DNA of 64,000 nt from Hyphomicrobium sp. NDB2Meth4. Lineage in GTDB: Bacteria; Pseudomonadota; Alphaproteobacteria; Rhizobiales; Hyphomicrobiaceae. This document shows, one piece after another, positions 28,566 to 37,900 of the stretch; the first letter of the stretch is position 1, and each line of letters starts with the position of its first letter. Made by a program: the position numbers and the translations under genes. The notes below the pieces were generated by a model. That model was given only the letters and a program-made list of their open reading frames with translations, had not been told where the DNA came from and searched no databases. Location: assembly GCF_900117445.1 (NCBI RefSeq), contig NZ_FPEJ01000003.1, forward strand, positions 62,001 to 126,000. The letters are read 5' to 3'.

Positions 28566-29699
28566 TCACGCCGCGAGCGCCGCGCCGCCTGCAACCTTTT
28601 GCCAAGCCGCCAAGAAGGCGGCGATATCTGTTTCGCTCGTCTCTGCGCCGAGACTGACGCGCACCGCCGAACGGGCGACGCTATCTGGCAATCCCATTGC
28701 AGTGATCACGGTGTTAGCGCCGACCTTGCCTGACGTGCACGCCGCACCGGCACTGATCGCAACACCTTCCATGTCCATGCGGATCACCAGCGTCTCGGCC
28801 TGCTTGCCCGGCACAGCGATGCAAGACGTATTGCCGATGCGCGCTGCATTCCGCCCGATGATCACAGCATCCGGTGTCAGCGACATAACGCTGGCTTCGA
28901 GCTGATCGCGCAGAGCGCTGGCGCGCTTCATCGCCTCGACATCGCGCGCAACCTCGGCGGCCGCCGCGCCAAACCCCGCGATCCCAACGACGTTCTCGGT
29001 GCCACCGCGCCGGCGGCGCTCCTGCCCGCCGCCTTTGACGAGCGCCGGCAGGTTCACGCCATCCCGAATGACGAGCGCGCCCACACCGCGCGGACCGCCG
29101 AGCTTGTGCGCCGAGATCGTGAGCGTGTCGGCGCCCAGCGACGCAAAGTCCACCGGCAGACGCCCAACGCCCTGCACGGCATCGACGTGCAGCGCGACAC
29201 CGAGTGACCGCGCCAGGTCGGCAGCTTCCGCGACCGGCTGAATGACGCCCGTTTCGTTGTTCGCCATCATCACGCTCAGCAGCGCGCGCGCACCGCCCTG
29301 CGCCGCATGCGACAGCGCTTCCTGCACTGAGCCCAGATCGACGACACCATCCTGGCTCGCCGGCAGCGCAATCACCTTGGCGCCGCACGCACGTGCCGGT
29401 GCTAGGACGGAATCGTGCTCGATCGCGGAAACGCAGATCGCCTTCCAACCCGCATCCATCACGGCATTGTTGGCTTCCGTTGCCCCGCTGGTGAAAACGA
29501 TCTCGCTCGGCCTGGCGCCGACAAGTTCGGCCACATGCTCGCGCGCCGTCTCGACGATCGCGCGCGCTCGGCGCCCTTCCGCGTGCACTGACGAGGGATT
29601 GCCCGTCACGTCCATCGCGGCAACCATCGCCGCACGCGCGCTATCGCGCAGCGGTGCCGATGCGTTGTTGTCGAGATAGGTGCGCGTCCCGTCCGTCAT
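28566..29699 (-). CDS. Cysteine desulfurase, NifS/IscS type
   Basis: A second, group I cysteine desulfurase of 377 residues, distinct from sufS further along. The opening YLDNNASAPL, the PLP lysine in TISAHKLGGPRG and the cysteine loop AISAGAACTSGKV are all present. The ATG at 29699 overlaps the iscR stop by ATGA, so I reject the longer frame reaching 29882, which lies wholly inside iscR. Having both types in one operon is common in alphaproteobacterial suf clusters; the division of labour is not known from sequence. Confidence 0.94.
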   Translation of the reverse strand: MTDGTRTYLDNNASAPLRDSARAAMVAAMDVTGNPSSVHAEGRRARAIVETAREHVAELVGARPSEIVFTSGATEANNAVMDAGWKAICVSAIEHDSVLAPARACGAKVIALPASQDGVVDLGSVQEALSHAAQGGARALLSVMMANNETGVIQPVAEAADLARSLGVALHVDAVQGVGRLPVDFASLGADTLTISAHKLGGPRGVGALVIRDGVNLPALVKGGGQERRRRGGTENVVGIAGFGAAAAEVARDVEAMKRASALRDQLEASVMSLTPDAVIIGRNAARIGNTSCIAVPGKQAETLVIRMDMEGVAISAGAACTSGKVGANTVITAMGLPDSVARSAVRVSLGAETSETDIAAFLAAWQKVAGGAALAA

Positions 29700-30172
29700 C
29701 GAGCTGCAAACTCCGGCTGACGATGCGGTTGCGCCTCCACCTGCGGCGTCTCGACCGGCTTGGGCACAACCGGGAAACCCTCGATCACGTCCTGCAGAGA
29801 GACATTGGCGAGAAAGCTGGCGATATGGTTGCCCAGCGCATGCCAAAGGCCGTGCGTCAGACAACGCCGGTCCCCGAGACAACCATTGTCGGCGTCGAGG
29901 CAGCGCGTCAGCCGCGTCTCCTCCTCCATCGCCTTCATGATCTCGTCGATGTGAATATCGGCTGCGGGACGCGCCAGCGAGTAGCCCCCGGAGCGACCGC
30001 GCGCGCTGTCAACGAGACCGGCGCGGCGCAAGCGCAGGAATATCTGTTCAAGGTAGGCGAGCGAAAGTCCCTGCCGCTCGGCAATCGCGGACAGCGGCAC
30101 AGCGGATTCGCCGTACTTGGCGAGATCGGCCATCGCCATCACCGCGTAACGGGCTTTGGTATTCAACTCCAC
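29696..30172 (-). CDS. iscR: Rrf2-family Fe-S sensing repressor IscR
   Basis: A 158-residue winged-helix regulator that senses iron-sulfur status. The DNA-binding region is intact (LSLAYLEQIFLRLRRAGLVDSARGRSGGYSLA). The cluster ligands match IscR closely: C-x5-C-x5-C in RCLDADNGCLGDRRC, followed two residues later by His (CLTH). That pattern fits IscR better than RirA. It starts at GTG 30172 with GGAGGAAGTGGC ahead. It leads the eight-gene suf operon and probably controls it together with an iron-box regulator, since the promoter carries an Irr-type palindrome. Confidence 0.92.
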   Translation of the reverse strand: MELNTKARYAVMAMADLAKYGESAVPLSAIAERQGLSLAYLEQIFLRLRRAGLVDSARGRSGGYSLARPAADIHIDEIMKAMEEETRLTRCLDADNGCLGDRRCLTHGLWHALGNHIASFLANVSLQDVIEGFPVVPKPVETPQVEAQPHRQPEFAAR

Positions 30173-30308
30173 GCCACTTCCTCCACGACCCCAGCACCTT
30201 CAAAGACGCTGGCATTAACCAAGCGCTTTCTCTTGCAATCGGCACCGGGCCGTGTGCTAAGAAGCGCCTCCACCGGAAAGCGAGACTGACAGACATCAGC
30301 GCCCGCTT

Positions 30309-30325
30309 TTTCGAACAGTTCTAAA
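30309..30325 (-). promoter_or_regulatory. Irr-type iron control element (ICE-like palindrome)
   Basis: On the minus strand this reads TTTAGAACTGTTCGAAA. It differs at one position from the palindrome TTTAGAA-N3-TTCTAAA known for the iron regulator Irr of Rhizobiales. It lies 10 bases downstream of the predicted -10 box of iscR, which is where a repressor would block initiation or early elongation. Confidence 0.65.
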
Positions 30326-30334
30326 GACTGTAGG

Positions 30335-30363
30335 AATATGAAAATTCCGAGCCCACAAGTCAA
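30335..30363 (-). promoter_or_regulatory. Sigma-70-type promoter for iscR-suf
   Basis: On the minus strand, TTGACT (-35) is followed after 17 bases by CATATT (-10). Between and over them lies the inverted repeat GGAAT-N6-ATTCC (30333-30348), which may be a second operator, possibly for IscR. The predicted leader to the GTG of iscR is about 155 bases. Confidence 0.6.
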
Positions 30364-30457
30364 GGATTGGCTACGCCCAATTCTTCGGCCTGTCTAAGGG
30401 TTCTGCCTCGCACCGCGTTGGCGCCCGAACCGCAGCCCCTCAACAGTTGGAATTTCG

Positions 30458-31231
30458 ATGCCCGAGCTGATCATCAATGGGCCTGCCGGCCGTCTTGAAG
30501 CCCGCTACCATCACGAGCCGGCCGGAGACAGCCCGATCGCCCTGATCCTGCACCCGCACCCTCAGTTCGGCGGGACGATGAACAATCAGGTCGTCTACAC
30601 GCTTTATCACACCTTCGTTGAACGGGGTTTTTCGGTCCTGCGCTTCAACTTCCGCGGCGTCGGCCGCAGCCAGGGCGTGTGGGACGGCGGCCCGGGAGAG
30701 CTCTCCGATGCGGCCTCGGCCCTCGACTGGCTGCAGATCGTCAAGCCTGACGCCAAGAGCTGCTGGATCGCCGGCGTCTCGTTCGGCACCTGGATCGCCA
30801 TGCAGCTGCTGATGCGCCGTCCCGAGGTGGAAGGCTTCATCTGCGTCGCCCCGCCCTCAAATCTTTATGACTTCTCGTTCCTTGCCCCCTGCCCGGCCTC
30901 CGGCCTGATGATCAACGGCGACAAGGACCGCGTCGTACCCTCCAACTCGGTCGGCGATCTCTCCCAGCGCCTGAAGACCCAGCGCGGCATCAAGATCACC
31001 CATCAGGTCGTCCCCGGCGCCAACCACTTCTTCCAGGACAAGCTCGATGAGCTGAAGGAGGCCGTCGGCACCTACGTCGATGCGCGCATGGAGCAGGCCG
31101 AGATCGACCGCGCCCAGGAGAAAGAGCGCGAGCGCGAGAAAGAGCGCGAGCGCCAGCGCCAGCGTGAGCTCGAGCGTCAGGAAGAGACGACCGGAGGCGG
31201 CGATGACGACAGTGAGGGCGACGCTGACTAA
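30458..31231 (+). CDS. Alpha/beta hydrolase with charged helical tail
   Basis: A 257-residue serine hydrolase. The nucleophile elbow is GVSFGTW. The oxyanion region is LHPHPQFGGTMNN, the acid is near NGDKDRVVP, and the histidine is in GANHFF. This is the COG2945 type. Residues 206-257 form an extension not needed for the fold: a run of Glu-Arg-Lys-Gln repeats that should be one long charged helix, then a Gly/Asp-rich acidic end. Substrate is unknown. It is divergent from iscR. Only 12 bases separate its stop from the M28 peptidase start, so the two are likely cotranscribed. Confidence 0.9.
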   Translation: MPELIINGPAGRLEARYHHEPAGDSPIALILHPHPQFGGTMNNQVVYTLYHTFVERGFSVLRFNFRGVGRSQGVWDGGPGELSDAASALDWLQIVKPDAKSCWIAGVSFGTWIAMQLLMRRPEVEGFICVAPPSNLYDFSFLAPCPASGLMINGDKDRVVPSNSVGDLSQRLKTQRGIKITHQVVPGANHFFQDKLDELKEAVGTYVDARMEQAEIDRAQEKEREREKERERQRQRELERQEETTGGGDDDSEGDAD

Positions 31232-31243
31232 AGGTTCAGCCCC

Positions 31244-32245
31244 GTGCTGAAGCTGATCGCGCTCTGGGGCGCAGGACTGCTGCTGAGCGCCATCGCCGCG
31301 CTTGCGGTAGCCTATTGGTATTCGCTGAGCCTGCCGGGTGAGAGCTTTACCAGCCCTCCCCCACCGCTCACCGATGAGGAGCACCACCTGGCGCAGCGTT
31401 TGCGCCGCCACGTCACCGCGATCGCCAGCGAACCGCACAACATCGTCCACTACGACGCGCTCGAGAAATCGGCCGCCTACATCGAGGCCGAGCTGAAGGC
31501 GCTCGGCTACGAGCCGGTGTCGCAGGCCTATGACGTCAACGGCAAGAGCGTGCGCAACATCTCCGTGGAGATCGCGCCCCCGGATGCCGGCGCAGCAACG
31601 CCGAGCCTCGTCGTCGGCGCGCACTATGATTCATACGGCAACGCCCCCGGCGCCAACGACAACGGTAGCGGTTCCGCTGCCGTCATCGAGCTTGCGCGCC
31701 TGCTGAAGGACATGCCGCTCAAGGATAAGCGCCTGCGGCTCGTGCTCTTCGTCAACGAAGAGCCGCCCTACGACCGCACGCCCGACATGGGCAGCTATCG
31801 CTTCGCCAAGCAGTTGAAGGACAACGGCGAGAAACTGATCGGCATGGTCTCACTCGAAACCATCGGCGCTTTTTCCGACCAGCCGGGAACGCAGAAGTAT
31901 CCATCCCCGTTCGATCTCGTCTTCCCGGACGTTGCCAACTTTATCGCTCTTGTCGCACTACCCGGCGGGCGCTCGTTCCTGCACGATTTCGTCGCCAGCT
32001 TCCGCGACCACACAAGAATCCCGACCATCGGCGGCACCGCCCCCGATTTCGTCGACGGCATCGGCTGGTCCGACCACTGGGCATTCTACATGCTCGGCTA
32101 TCCCGCGATCATGATCACCGATACCGCGCTGTTCCGCTATCCCGAGTATCACACGCCCGCCGACACGCCCGACAAGGTCGACTACGGCAAGCTGGCACAC
32201 ATCACGCAGGGCGTCGCCGCTACTCTGAGCGATCTATTGCGCTAG
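31244..32245 (+). CDS. M28-family peptidase, membrane anchored
   Basis: A 333-residue zinc aminopeptidase-like protein. One N-terminal helix (residues 5-26) anchors or exports it. The co-catalytic zinc ligands are visible in GAHYDSYGNAPGANDNGSG (His and Asp), the catalytic Glu in FVNEEPP, and further ligands in DGIGWSDHWAF and YPEYHTPADTP. It should cleave N-terminal residues from peptides in the periplasm. The start is GTG at 31244. It follows the hydrolase gene by 12 bases. Confidence 0.92.
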   Translation: MLKLIALWGAGLLLSAIAALAVAYWYSLSLPGESFTSPPPPLTDEEHHLAQRLRRHVTAIASEPHNIVHYDALEKSAAYIEAELKALGYEPVSQAYDVNGKSVRNISVEIAPPDAGAATPSLVVGAHYDSYGNAPGANDNGSGSAAVIELARLLKDMPLKDKRLRLVLFVNEEPPYDRTPDMGSYRFAKQLKDNGEKLIGMVSLETIGAFSDQPGTQKYPSPFDLVFPDVANFIALVALPGGRSFLHDFVASFRDHTRIPTIGGTAPDFVDGIGWSDHWAFYMLGYPAIMITDTALFRYPEYHTPADTPDKVDYGKLAHITQGVAATLSDLLR

Positions 32246-32255
32246 CCGCCACAAC

Positions 32256-32350
32256 TGTCATCCTCGGCTCCATGCCGAGGATCCACAGCCCCGTAACCTC
32301 CACCGAGCAAGCGGACAGCTGGGTCCTCGGGACAAGCCCGAGGATGACTG
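32256..32350. repeat. 95-bp composite palindromic repeat (BIME-like)
   Basis: The outer arms GTCATCCTCGG (32257-32267) and CCGAGGATGAC (32338-32348) are perfectly complementary. Inside, two hairpins are visible: CCTCGGC-N5-GCCGAGG on the left and CCTCGGG-N5-CCCGAGG on the right. The arrangement resembles bacterial interspersed mosaic elements. It lies between the convergent M28 peptidase and anmK genes and may also terminate transcription. Confidence 0.75.
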
Positions 32351-32497
32351 ATGTAGGGAGGCGCCCCCTGCGCCCATCTTGGCCGCGAGGCGGCAAGGCG
32401 CCAAGGGCGCCCGGCGCGAGCGCCGGATTTCAAATCGCGCGACATCCGCCACACAACAAGCTTCTCTCAGCTTGTGTCACCCAAAAAACAAGAAGCA

Positions 32498-33604
32498 CTA
32501 CCGCGCAGCGCAGACGACGCCGCCGCTCATCGGCTCGATAACGCCTGTCGTCTCCGGGAACGTGATCGGCAGCTTCTCGGCCGCCCGCACCGCGAGATAC
32601 GCCCACGCCTCGGCCTCGATGAAATCGCCATTGAAACCGAGCGCCTCCGCCGGAACCACGGCATTGGGCACATTGGCGGCAATCATGCCCATCAAAGTCT
32701 TGTTCTTGCGCCCGCCCCCGCACACGATCCACAGCCGCGGCTCTTCCGGCATGTGCTCGCGCGCCTTGCCGATGGTCGCAGCCGTAAACGCCGTCAGCGT
32801 CGCCGCACCATCTTCCAGCGACAACCCCGCGACCGGCGCCGACGAGAAGTCGTTGCGATCGAGCGACTTCGGCGGCGGCTTCCCGAAGTAGCCGTTGGTC
32901 AGCAGCTCCTGCAGCGCGTCCTCATCGGGCTTTCCCCTTGCCGCCAGCGCCCCGCCCGCGTCGTGCGGCTTGCCCGTGCCCGCCAGCACCCAATCATCGA
33001 TCAGAGCGTTGCCCGGCCCGGTGTCGAACGCCAGCATGCGGCCGCCGCGTCCGACCCAAGTGACGTTGGCCACCCCACCGACATTCACGAATGCAACGGG
33101 TAGCTCTGGCAAAGCCGCCGCTAACGCGCGGTGATAGACCGGCACCAACGGTGCGCCCTGCCCGCCCGCTGCCACGTCGGCCGCGCGCAAGTCGTAGACG
33201 ACATCGATGCCCATACGTTGTGCCAGCATCTGTCCATCGCCCAGCTGCACCGTCAGCTTGCGCGGCGCGTCGTGCAGCACCGTCTGGCCGTGATAGCCGA
33301 TCAGATCGACTTGCGTCTTTTCAATGCCGTTTGTCCGGAGAAACCGCTCGACCGCCTCGGCATTGAGCTCAGTCAGCTCGCGCTCGAGCGCCGCCAGGCA
33401 TCCCGGCCGCGCATCCCGCGCCACGATGCCTCTGGCCTCGATCAGCGCTGCCCTGAGCTTCACCTTTGCCTCTGCCGGGTAAGGATAGCTCGCCGACGGC
33501 CCATGCCCCAGCGCACGATCCCCGTCGGTATCCAGCAGCGCCACATCGATGCCGTCCATCGATGTGCCGCTCATCAGCCCTACTGCGCGCCGCACCTTGC
33601 TCAT
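32498..33604 (-). CDS. anmK: Anhydro-N-acetylmuramic acid kinase
   Basis: AnmK phosphorylates and opens anhydro-MurNAc released from peptidoglycan turnover, giving MurNAc-6-phosphate for recycling. The 368-residue protein has the family opening [15 protein letters not shown], the sugar-site GYHGQTVLH, the phosphate-binding [12 protein letters not shown] and the catalytic [17 protein letters not shown] precedes the ATG at 33604; the frame extends six codons further to 33622. It is divergent from tyrS, with 67 bases between. Confidence 0.95.
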   Translation of the reverse strand: MSKVRRAVGLMSGTSMDGIDVALLDTDGDRALGHGPSASYPYPAEAKVKLRAALIEARGIVARDARPGCLAALERELTELNAEAVERFLRTNGIEKTQVDLIGYHGQTVLHDAPRKLTVQLGDGQMLAQRMGIDVVYDLRAADVAAGGQGAPLVPVYHRALAAALPELPVAFVNVGGVANVTWVGRGGRMLAFDTGPGNALIDDWVLAGTGKPHDAGGALAARGKPDEDALQELLTNGYFGKPPPKSLDRNDFSSAPVAGLSLEDGAATLTAFTAATIGKAREHMPEEPRLWIVCGGGRKNKTLMGMIAANVPNAVVPAEALGFNGDFIEAEAWAYLAVRAAEKLPITFPETTGVIEPMSGGVVCAAR

Positions 33605-33671
33605 CTGCCTCTTCCCGTGCATGTTCCGCCCCGCCGCCGCAGAGAAGCCGGCAGACTGTGATAGCGAAGCG

Positions 33672-34925
33672 ATGACCGATCTAAAATCCGACTTTCTGAA
33701 GATTCTTACCGAGCGCGGCTACATTCACCAGTGCTCGGACCTCAGCGCCCTCGATGATCTGGCCGCCAAGCGCGAGATTATCGCCTACGTCGGATATGAC
33801 TGCACCGCACCTTCGCTCCACGTCGGCCATCTACTCTCTATCATGATGCTGCACTGGCTGCAGGAGACCGGCAACAAGCCTATTGCACTGATGGGCGGTG
33901 GAACCACGCGCGTCGGCGACCCCTCTGGCCGCGATGAGACGCGCAAACTGCTGACCTACGACCAGATCGACGCCAACAAAGAGCAGATCAAGACCACGTT
34001 CGCCAAGTTTCTCCGCTTCGGCGACGGCAAGACCGATGCCGCGATGGTCGACAACGCCGAATGGCTGACGCGTCTCAACTACATCGAGATGCTGCGCGAC
34101 GTCGGCCGTCACTTCTCGATCAACCGCATGTTGACGATGGACTCGGTGAAGCTCCGACTCGACCGCGAGCAGGAGCTGTCCTTCATCGAGTTCAACTACA
34201 TGATCTTGCAGTCCTACGACTACGTCGAGCTAGCCCGCCGCTACGGCTGCAACCTGCAAATGGGCGGCTCCGATCAGTGGGGCAACATCGTCAACGGCAT
34301 CGACCTCGGCCGCCGCATGGGCACGCATCAGCTCTATGCGCTCACGTGTCCGCTGCTCACCACCTCGTCCGGCACAAAGATGGGCAAGACTGCCGCCGGC
34401 GCCGTCTGGCTCAACGAGGCCCAGCTCTCGGCCTATGACTATTGGCAGTTCTGGCGCAACACCGAGGACGCCGACGTCGAGCGCTTCCTGAAGCTCTTCA
34501 CCACCCTTCCGATGAGCGAGATCGCTAAACTGGCGGCGCTTCAGGGTGCAGAGATCAACGAGGCGAAGAAGACTCTCGCCACCGAGGCGACGGCCCTGAT
34601 GCATGGCCGCGACAAGGCCGAAGCCGCTGCAGACACCGCGCGCAAAACGTTCGAGCAAGGCACCACCGCTGAAGGCCTGCCCACAGTCGAGATCAGCAAG
34701 GGCGAATTTGCCGCCGGTCTGGGCGTCCTGTCCGCGTTCGTGCAGGCAGGTCTCGTCAAATCGAACGGCGAAGCGCGCCGGCAGATTCAGGGCGGCGGCC
34801 TCAAGGTCAACGATCAGCCTGTCTCCGACGAGAAGGCGCACCTGAGCCTCGACGACGCAACCGCCGACGGCGCCATCAAGCTCTCGCTCGGCAAAAAGAA
34901 GCACGTGCTGCTGAAGCCGGTCTGA
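33672..34925 (+). CDS. tyrS: Tyrosyl-tRNA synthetase
   Basis: A 417-residue class I aminoacyl-tRNA synthetase. The HIGH motif is HVGHLLS, the KMSKS loop is KMGKT, and the tyrosine pocket includes YDCTAPSLH and [20 protein letters not shown]. The C-terminal S4 RNA-binding domain is present ([14 protein letters not shown]). The ATG at 33672 fits family length. The longer frame back to 33549 overlaps anmK and is not coding. It converges on the YhdP-like gene with 11 bases between stops. Confidence 0.96.
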   Translation: MTDLKSDFLKILTERGYIHQCSDLSALDDLAAKREIIAYVGYDCTAPSLHVGHLLSIMMLHWLQETGNKPIALMGGGTTRVGDPSGRDETRKLLTYDQIDANKEQIKTTFAKFLRFGDGKTDAAMVDNAEWLTRLNYIEMLRDVGRHFSINRMLTMDSVKLRLDREQELSFIEFNYMILQSYDYVELARRYGCNLQMGGSDQWGNIVNGIDLGRRMGTHQLYALTCPLLTTSSGTKMGKTAAGAVWLNEAQLSAYDYWQFWRNTEDADVERFLKLFTTLPMSEIAKLAALQGAEINEAKKTLATEATALMHGRDKAEAAADTARKTFEQGTTAEGLPTVEISKGEFAAGLGVLSAFVQAGLVKSNGEARRQIQGGGLKVNDQPVSDEKAHLSLDDATADGAIKLSLGKKKHVLLKPV

Positions 34926-34936
34926 GCGCCCTGCGC

Positions 34937-37900
34937 TCAGCGTTTCTTCGTCGGCGGGGACACGGTCTGCGACGACCAACCATCGATCGTCTCGTTGCCG
35001 ATAACCGTTCCGGGCGCCGCAGTCTGTCCCTCATCGCCCGGCTTGCCGATGGTCGACGACGCGCGCACGCCTGATGTCGTCGTGTCGCCGAGAGCATCGT
35101 CGCGGCGCTGCACTTTCGGATCGAACGGCGTCATCTGGAAGATGTCGCGGAAAATTCCCGGCGCCAGCATCGACAGCGGGTTGACGATGACCTCCGGCCG
35201 ATCCATCGAGCCTTGGATGGCAAACGTCATCCCGGAAATACCTTCGCACTTCGGCCCTGTGATGATCTGCCCGAACAGCGGGATTTCACACAGCGCGCTG
35301 TTCAAGCCTTGCAGCGGAACATACGTACCGCCCAAATTCACTTGGCGCATTTTGTAATCGACTTTGCCGCGGATCGACGCGCCGAGCATCGGTCCGCGCA
35401 GTTGTGAGTCGCTCATCACGAACTGACCGTAGCCGACCGAGAACGGCACCTTCATCAGCGTGAAATCGAACACTTCACGCGTCACGCGCTTCGCGCGCCG
35501 GCCCGATCCTCCGTCAATCGCCGGCCGGCCCTCGTCCGCACCTGAAAACACCTCCGACACAACAGGGTCGCCGAGAATACGGAATTGCTCAACCCAGAGA
35601 ATGCCGGTCTTCTCCGCCGCGCCCTTGCCTTCCATATTGACTTCGAGGCGCACGCGGCCGCCTTGGATGTTTGGATAGAAGTCTATCAGTTTGAGCGCCT
35701 GACCGGCGTCGGTGGAATCCGCATACAGCTTCCGCGGCTGCCCGGGATCCTGACGCATCACCACCGCAAGCGGCTGCCCGCCATCGAGCGTGGAGCGCGC
35801 ATCGAGCGCCACCAGTTTTTCGCCCCGCTTCGACAGCTTCACCTTCACGTTGCGCAGCGACACCTCGTGATGTCCGATCACGGTGCCGATCTCTGCGTCG
35901 ACGTCCATTCCCTCGCGCGGCTCTTTGGGCTTTGGAGCATTTTCAGTGAGCTGCCCCAGCGAGAAAAGCGACTTGAAGAAGTTGCGCCCGTCGAACGTCG
36001 GGCCGCGTACCTTCACCTTCCAGATGTCGTTCGAGTTGAGCGTACCCTCGACTTCCATGCGCGTTACGACGTTGAGCGAGAAGTCCGGGAAGTGAAACTC
36101 GCGCAGCCGGTTGTCCGCACCGATCGCCAGCCAGCCCTCGATAGCGATATCGTCGCCCGCCACTTTGAAGTTCTGCAGCTCGGTCTTGTGCGTCTTTCCG
36201 CGCACGATATCGCATTGCAAGTTCGCCGGACGCCCGGGCGGCTTGCGCCACGCAACACCCTCCAGCAGGAGATCAGCGCTGGTCAGGTCGCCGTGCAACT
36301 GAATGAGCTGCTCGCCGCTGGCGTCATGGCCTATCGTCACCTCGATCGGCACCACGCCCTGCACGATGCTGTTGATGTCGAGGCCGAGCTGATTGCGATC
36401 CGTGTTGTCGAGAGTCGCGCTCAGGCGCAGCGGTGGCTGTTTATCGGCAGGCGCGTCGAAGATGCGCTGCCATCCCAGCTTCGCCAGCACACCGTTGATC
36501 AGCATCTGCCCGTTCGCACCGGCAGCCTTCTCGCTGATATCGAAATCAATGCTCGCGCTTTGCACCTGATAGCTGTCGGCGATCTTCTTCACGCGGCCGT
36601 CGAACAGACGACCCTTGCCGTCGATCTTCACCGAACCGTCTGGCAGGTCCGCCAGCAGCGGCAGGTTGATCTTGAATTGCGCTTCGACCTTGCCGTCGAT
36701 GCCATCGCGCGGCAGCCCGGTCTCTTCCAGGAAGGCCGGACGCGAATGAGCGATGAGGTCGAGCACGTTTCCGACGTTCGTTTGGGAGGCAAAGACCACT
36801 TCACCCGTCGGCACTTCACTCATGATATCGACAGCGGTGAAGCGGCCGTCCGAAAGCGGCAGCTGCCGGTCCGGTGCCAGCACCATTCCGGCCTCCGGTA
36901 TCGTCACCTCCAGCGAATCGTTCTCGATCCGCGCCGTCACGCGGCTTGAAACGACAGGCGGCAATTCGTCGATAACGCGCAGCTCGACATCGGCGACATC
37001 CATCAGAAACGACAACTGATGCTCTTGCGTGCCGACGCCCGGCTCCGTTGCCATTTGCGCACCGCTGACGAAGCGGAACTTGGCGCCCTGAACGGACGCA
37101 CGATCCACCCGCTCACCGATCCACTCGCGTGCACCCGGCGCGACCGCCTTCGGCCAAAGCGCCTTCAGCGTGTTGAGAGCCATCGGCCCGATCGTGCCTT
37201 CAAGCCGCGTGCTGGCCGGTTCCGCACCTGCAACCAGGCTGCCCGACATGCTGATCACCGCGCCGCCCGCACGCAGCACGAATTCGTCGAGCTCCACCGC
37301 GCCCCTGTGCGGCTCGATTTTGCCGCTCGCGCGCCATTCCTCTAGCGCGACAGGCGCAACCTTGAATTCCTCTGCTGCAAACGAGCCGTCCTGCGCGCGA
37401 AGTTGATACTTCCACGATGGATGCTCAGCGTTAGGGTCGTCAGCTTGAGCAACACCGGAAATCGTCACGCGGCTTCCGCGCCAGCTCAGCGTGGACGGTG
37501 AAAGCATGACCTTCTCGGCCACTCCGTCGTAGCCGAGTCTGATCGCTCCCCCATCGACTTCCAGCGGCGCTTCGGGCAACGCCGGCAACTTTATGCTTCC
37601 GTGGCCAAGCGACAATGCCAGCGCCGCCGAACGAACGTCTCCGTCACTCGTCAATTCAAGGGTGGCCTCGCCATCGACGGGCAGATCCAGCGCCTGCAGC
37701 AGACTGAGTTCCGGCACGGTGCCCGCGATACTGCGCGGCACCAGGCCATTCACCGATGTCTTGAGATTGAGCGTACGGCTCCGCTCTGATTCATCGGTCT
37801 CGAACTTCAATTCCCACGGTTTGCCACCTGCGGCCATGACCATGGCCCGTCCGGTGATGACGCTCCTCGTGCGCCCATGCATCAACTCGATGTTCAGCGA

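Noticed and set aside
35585-36949. 454-codon plus frame over the YhdP-like gene
   Set aside because: Antisense shadow; no start signal or recognisable motif.
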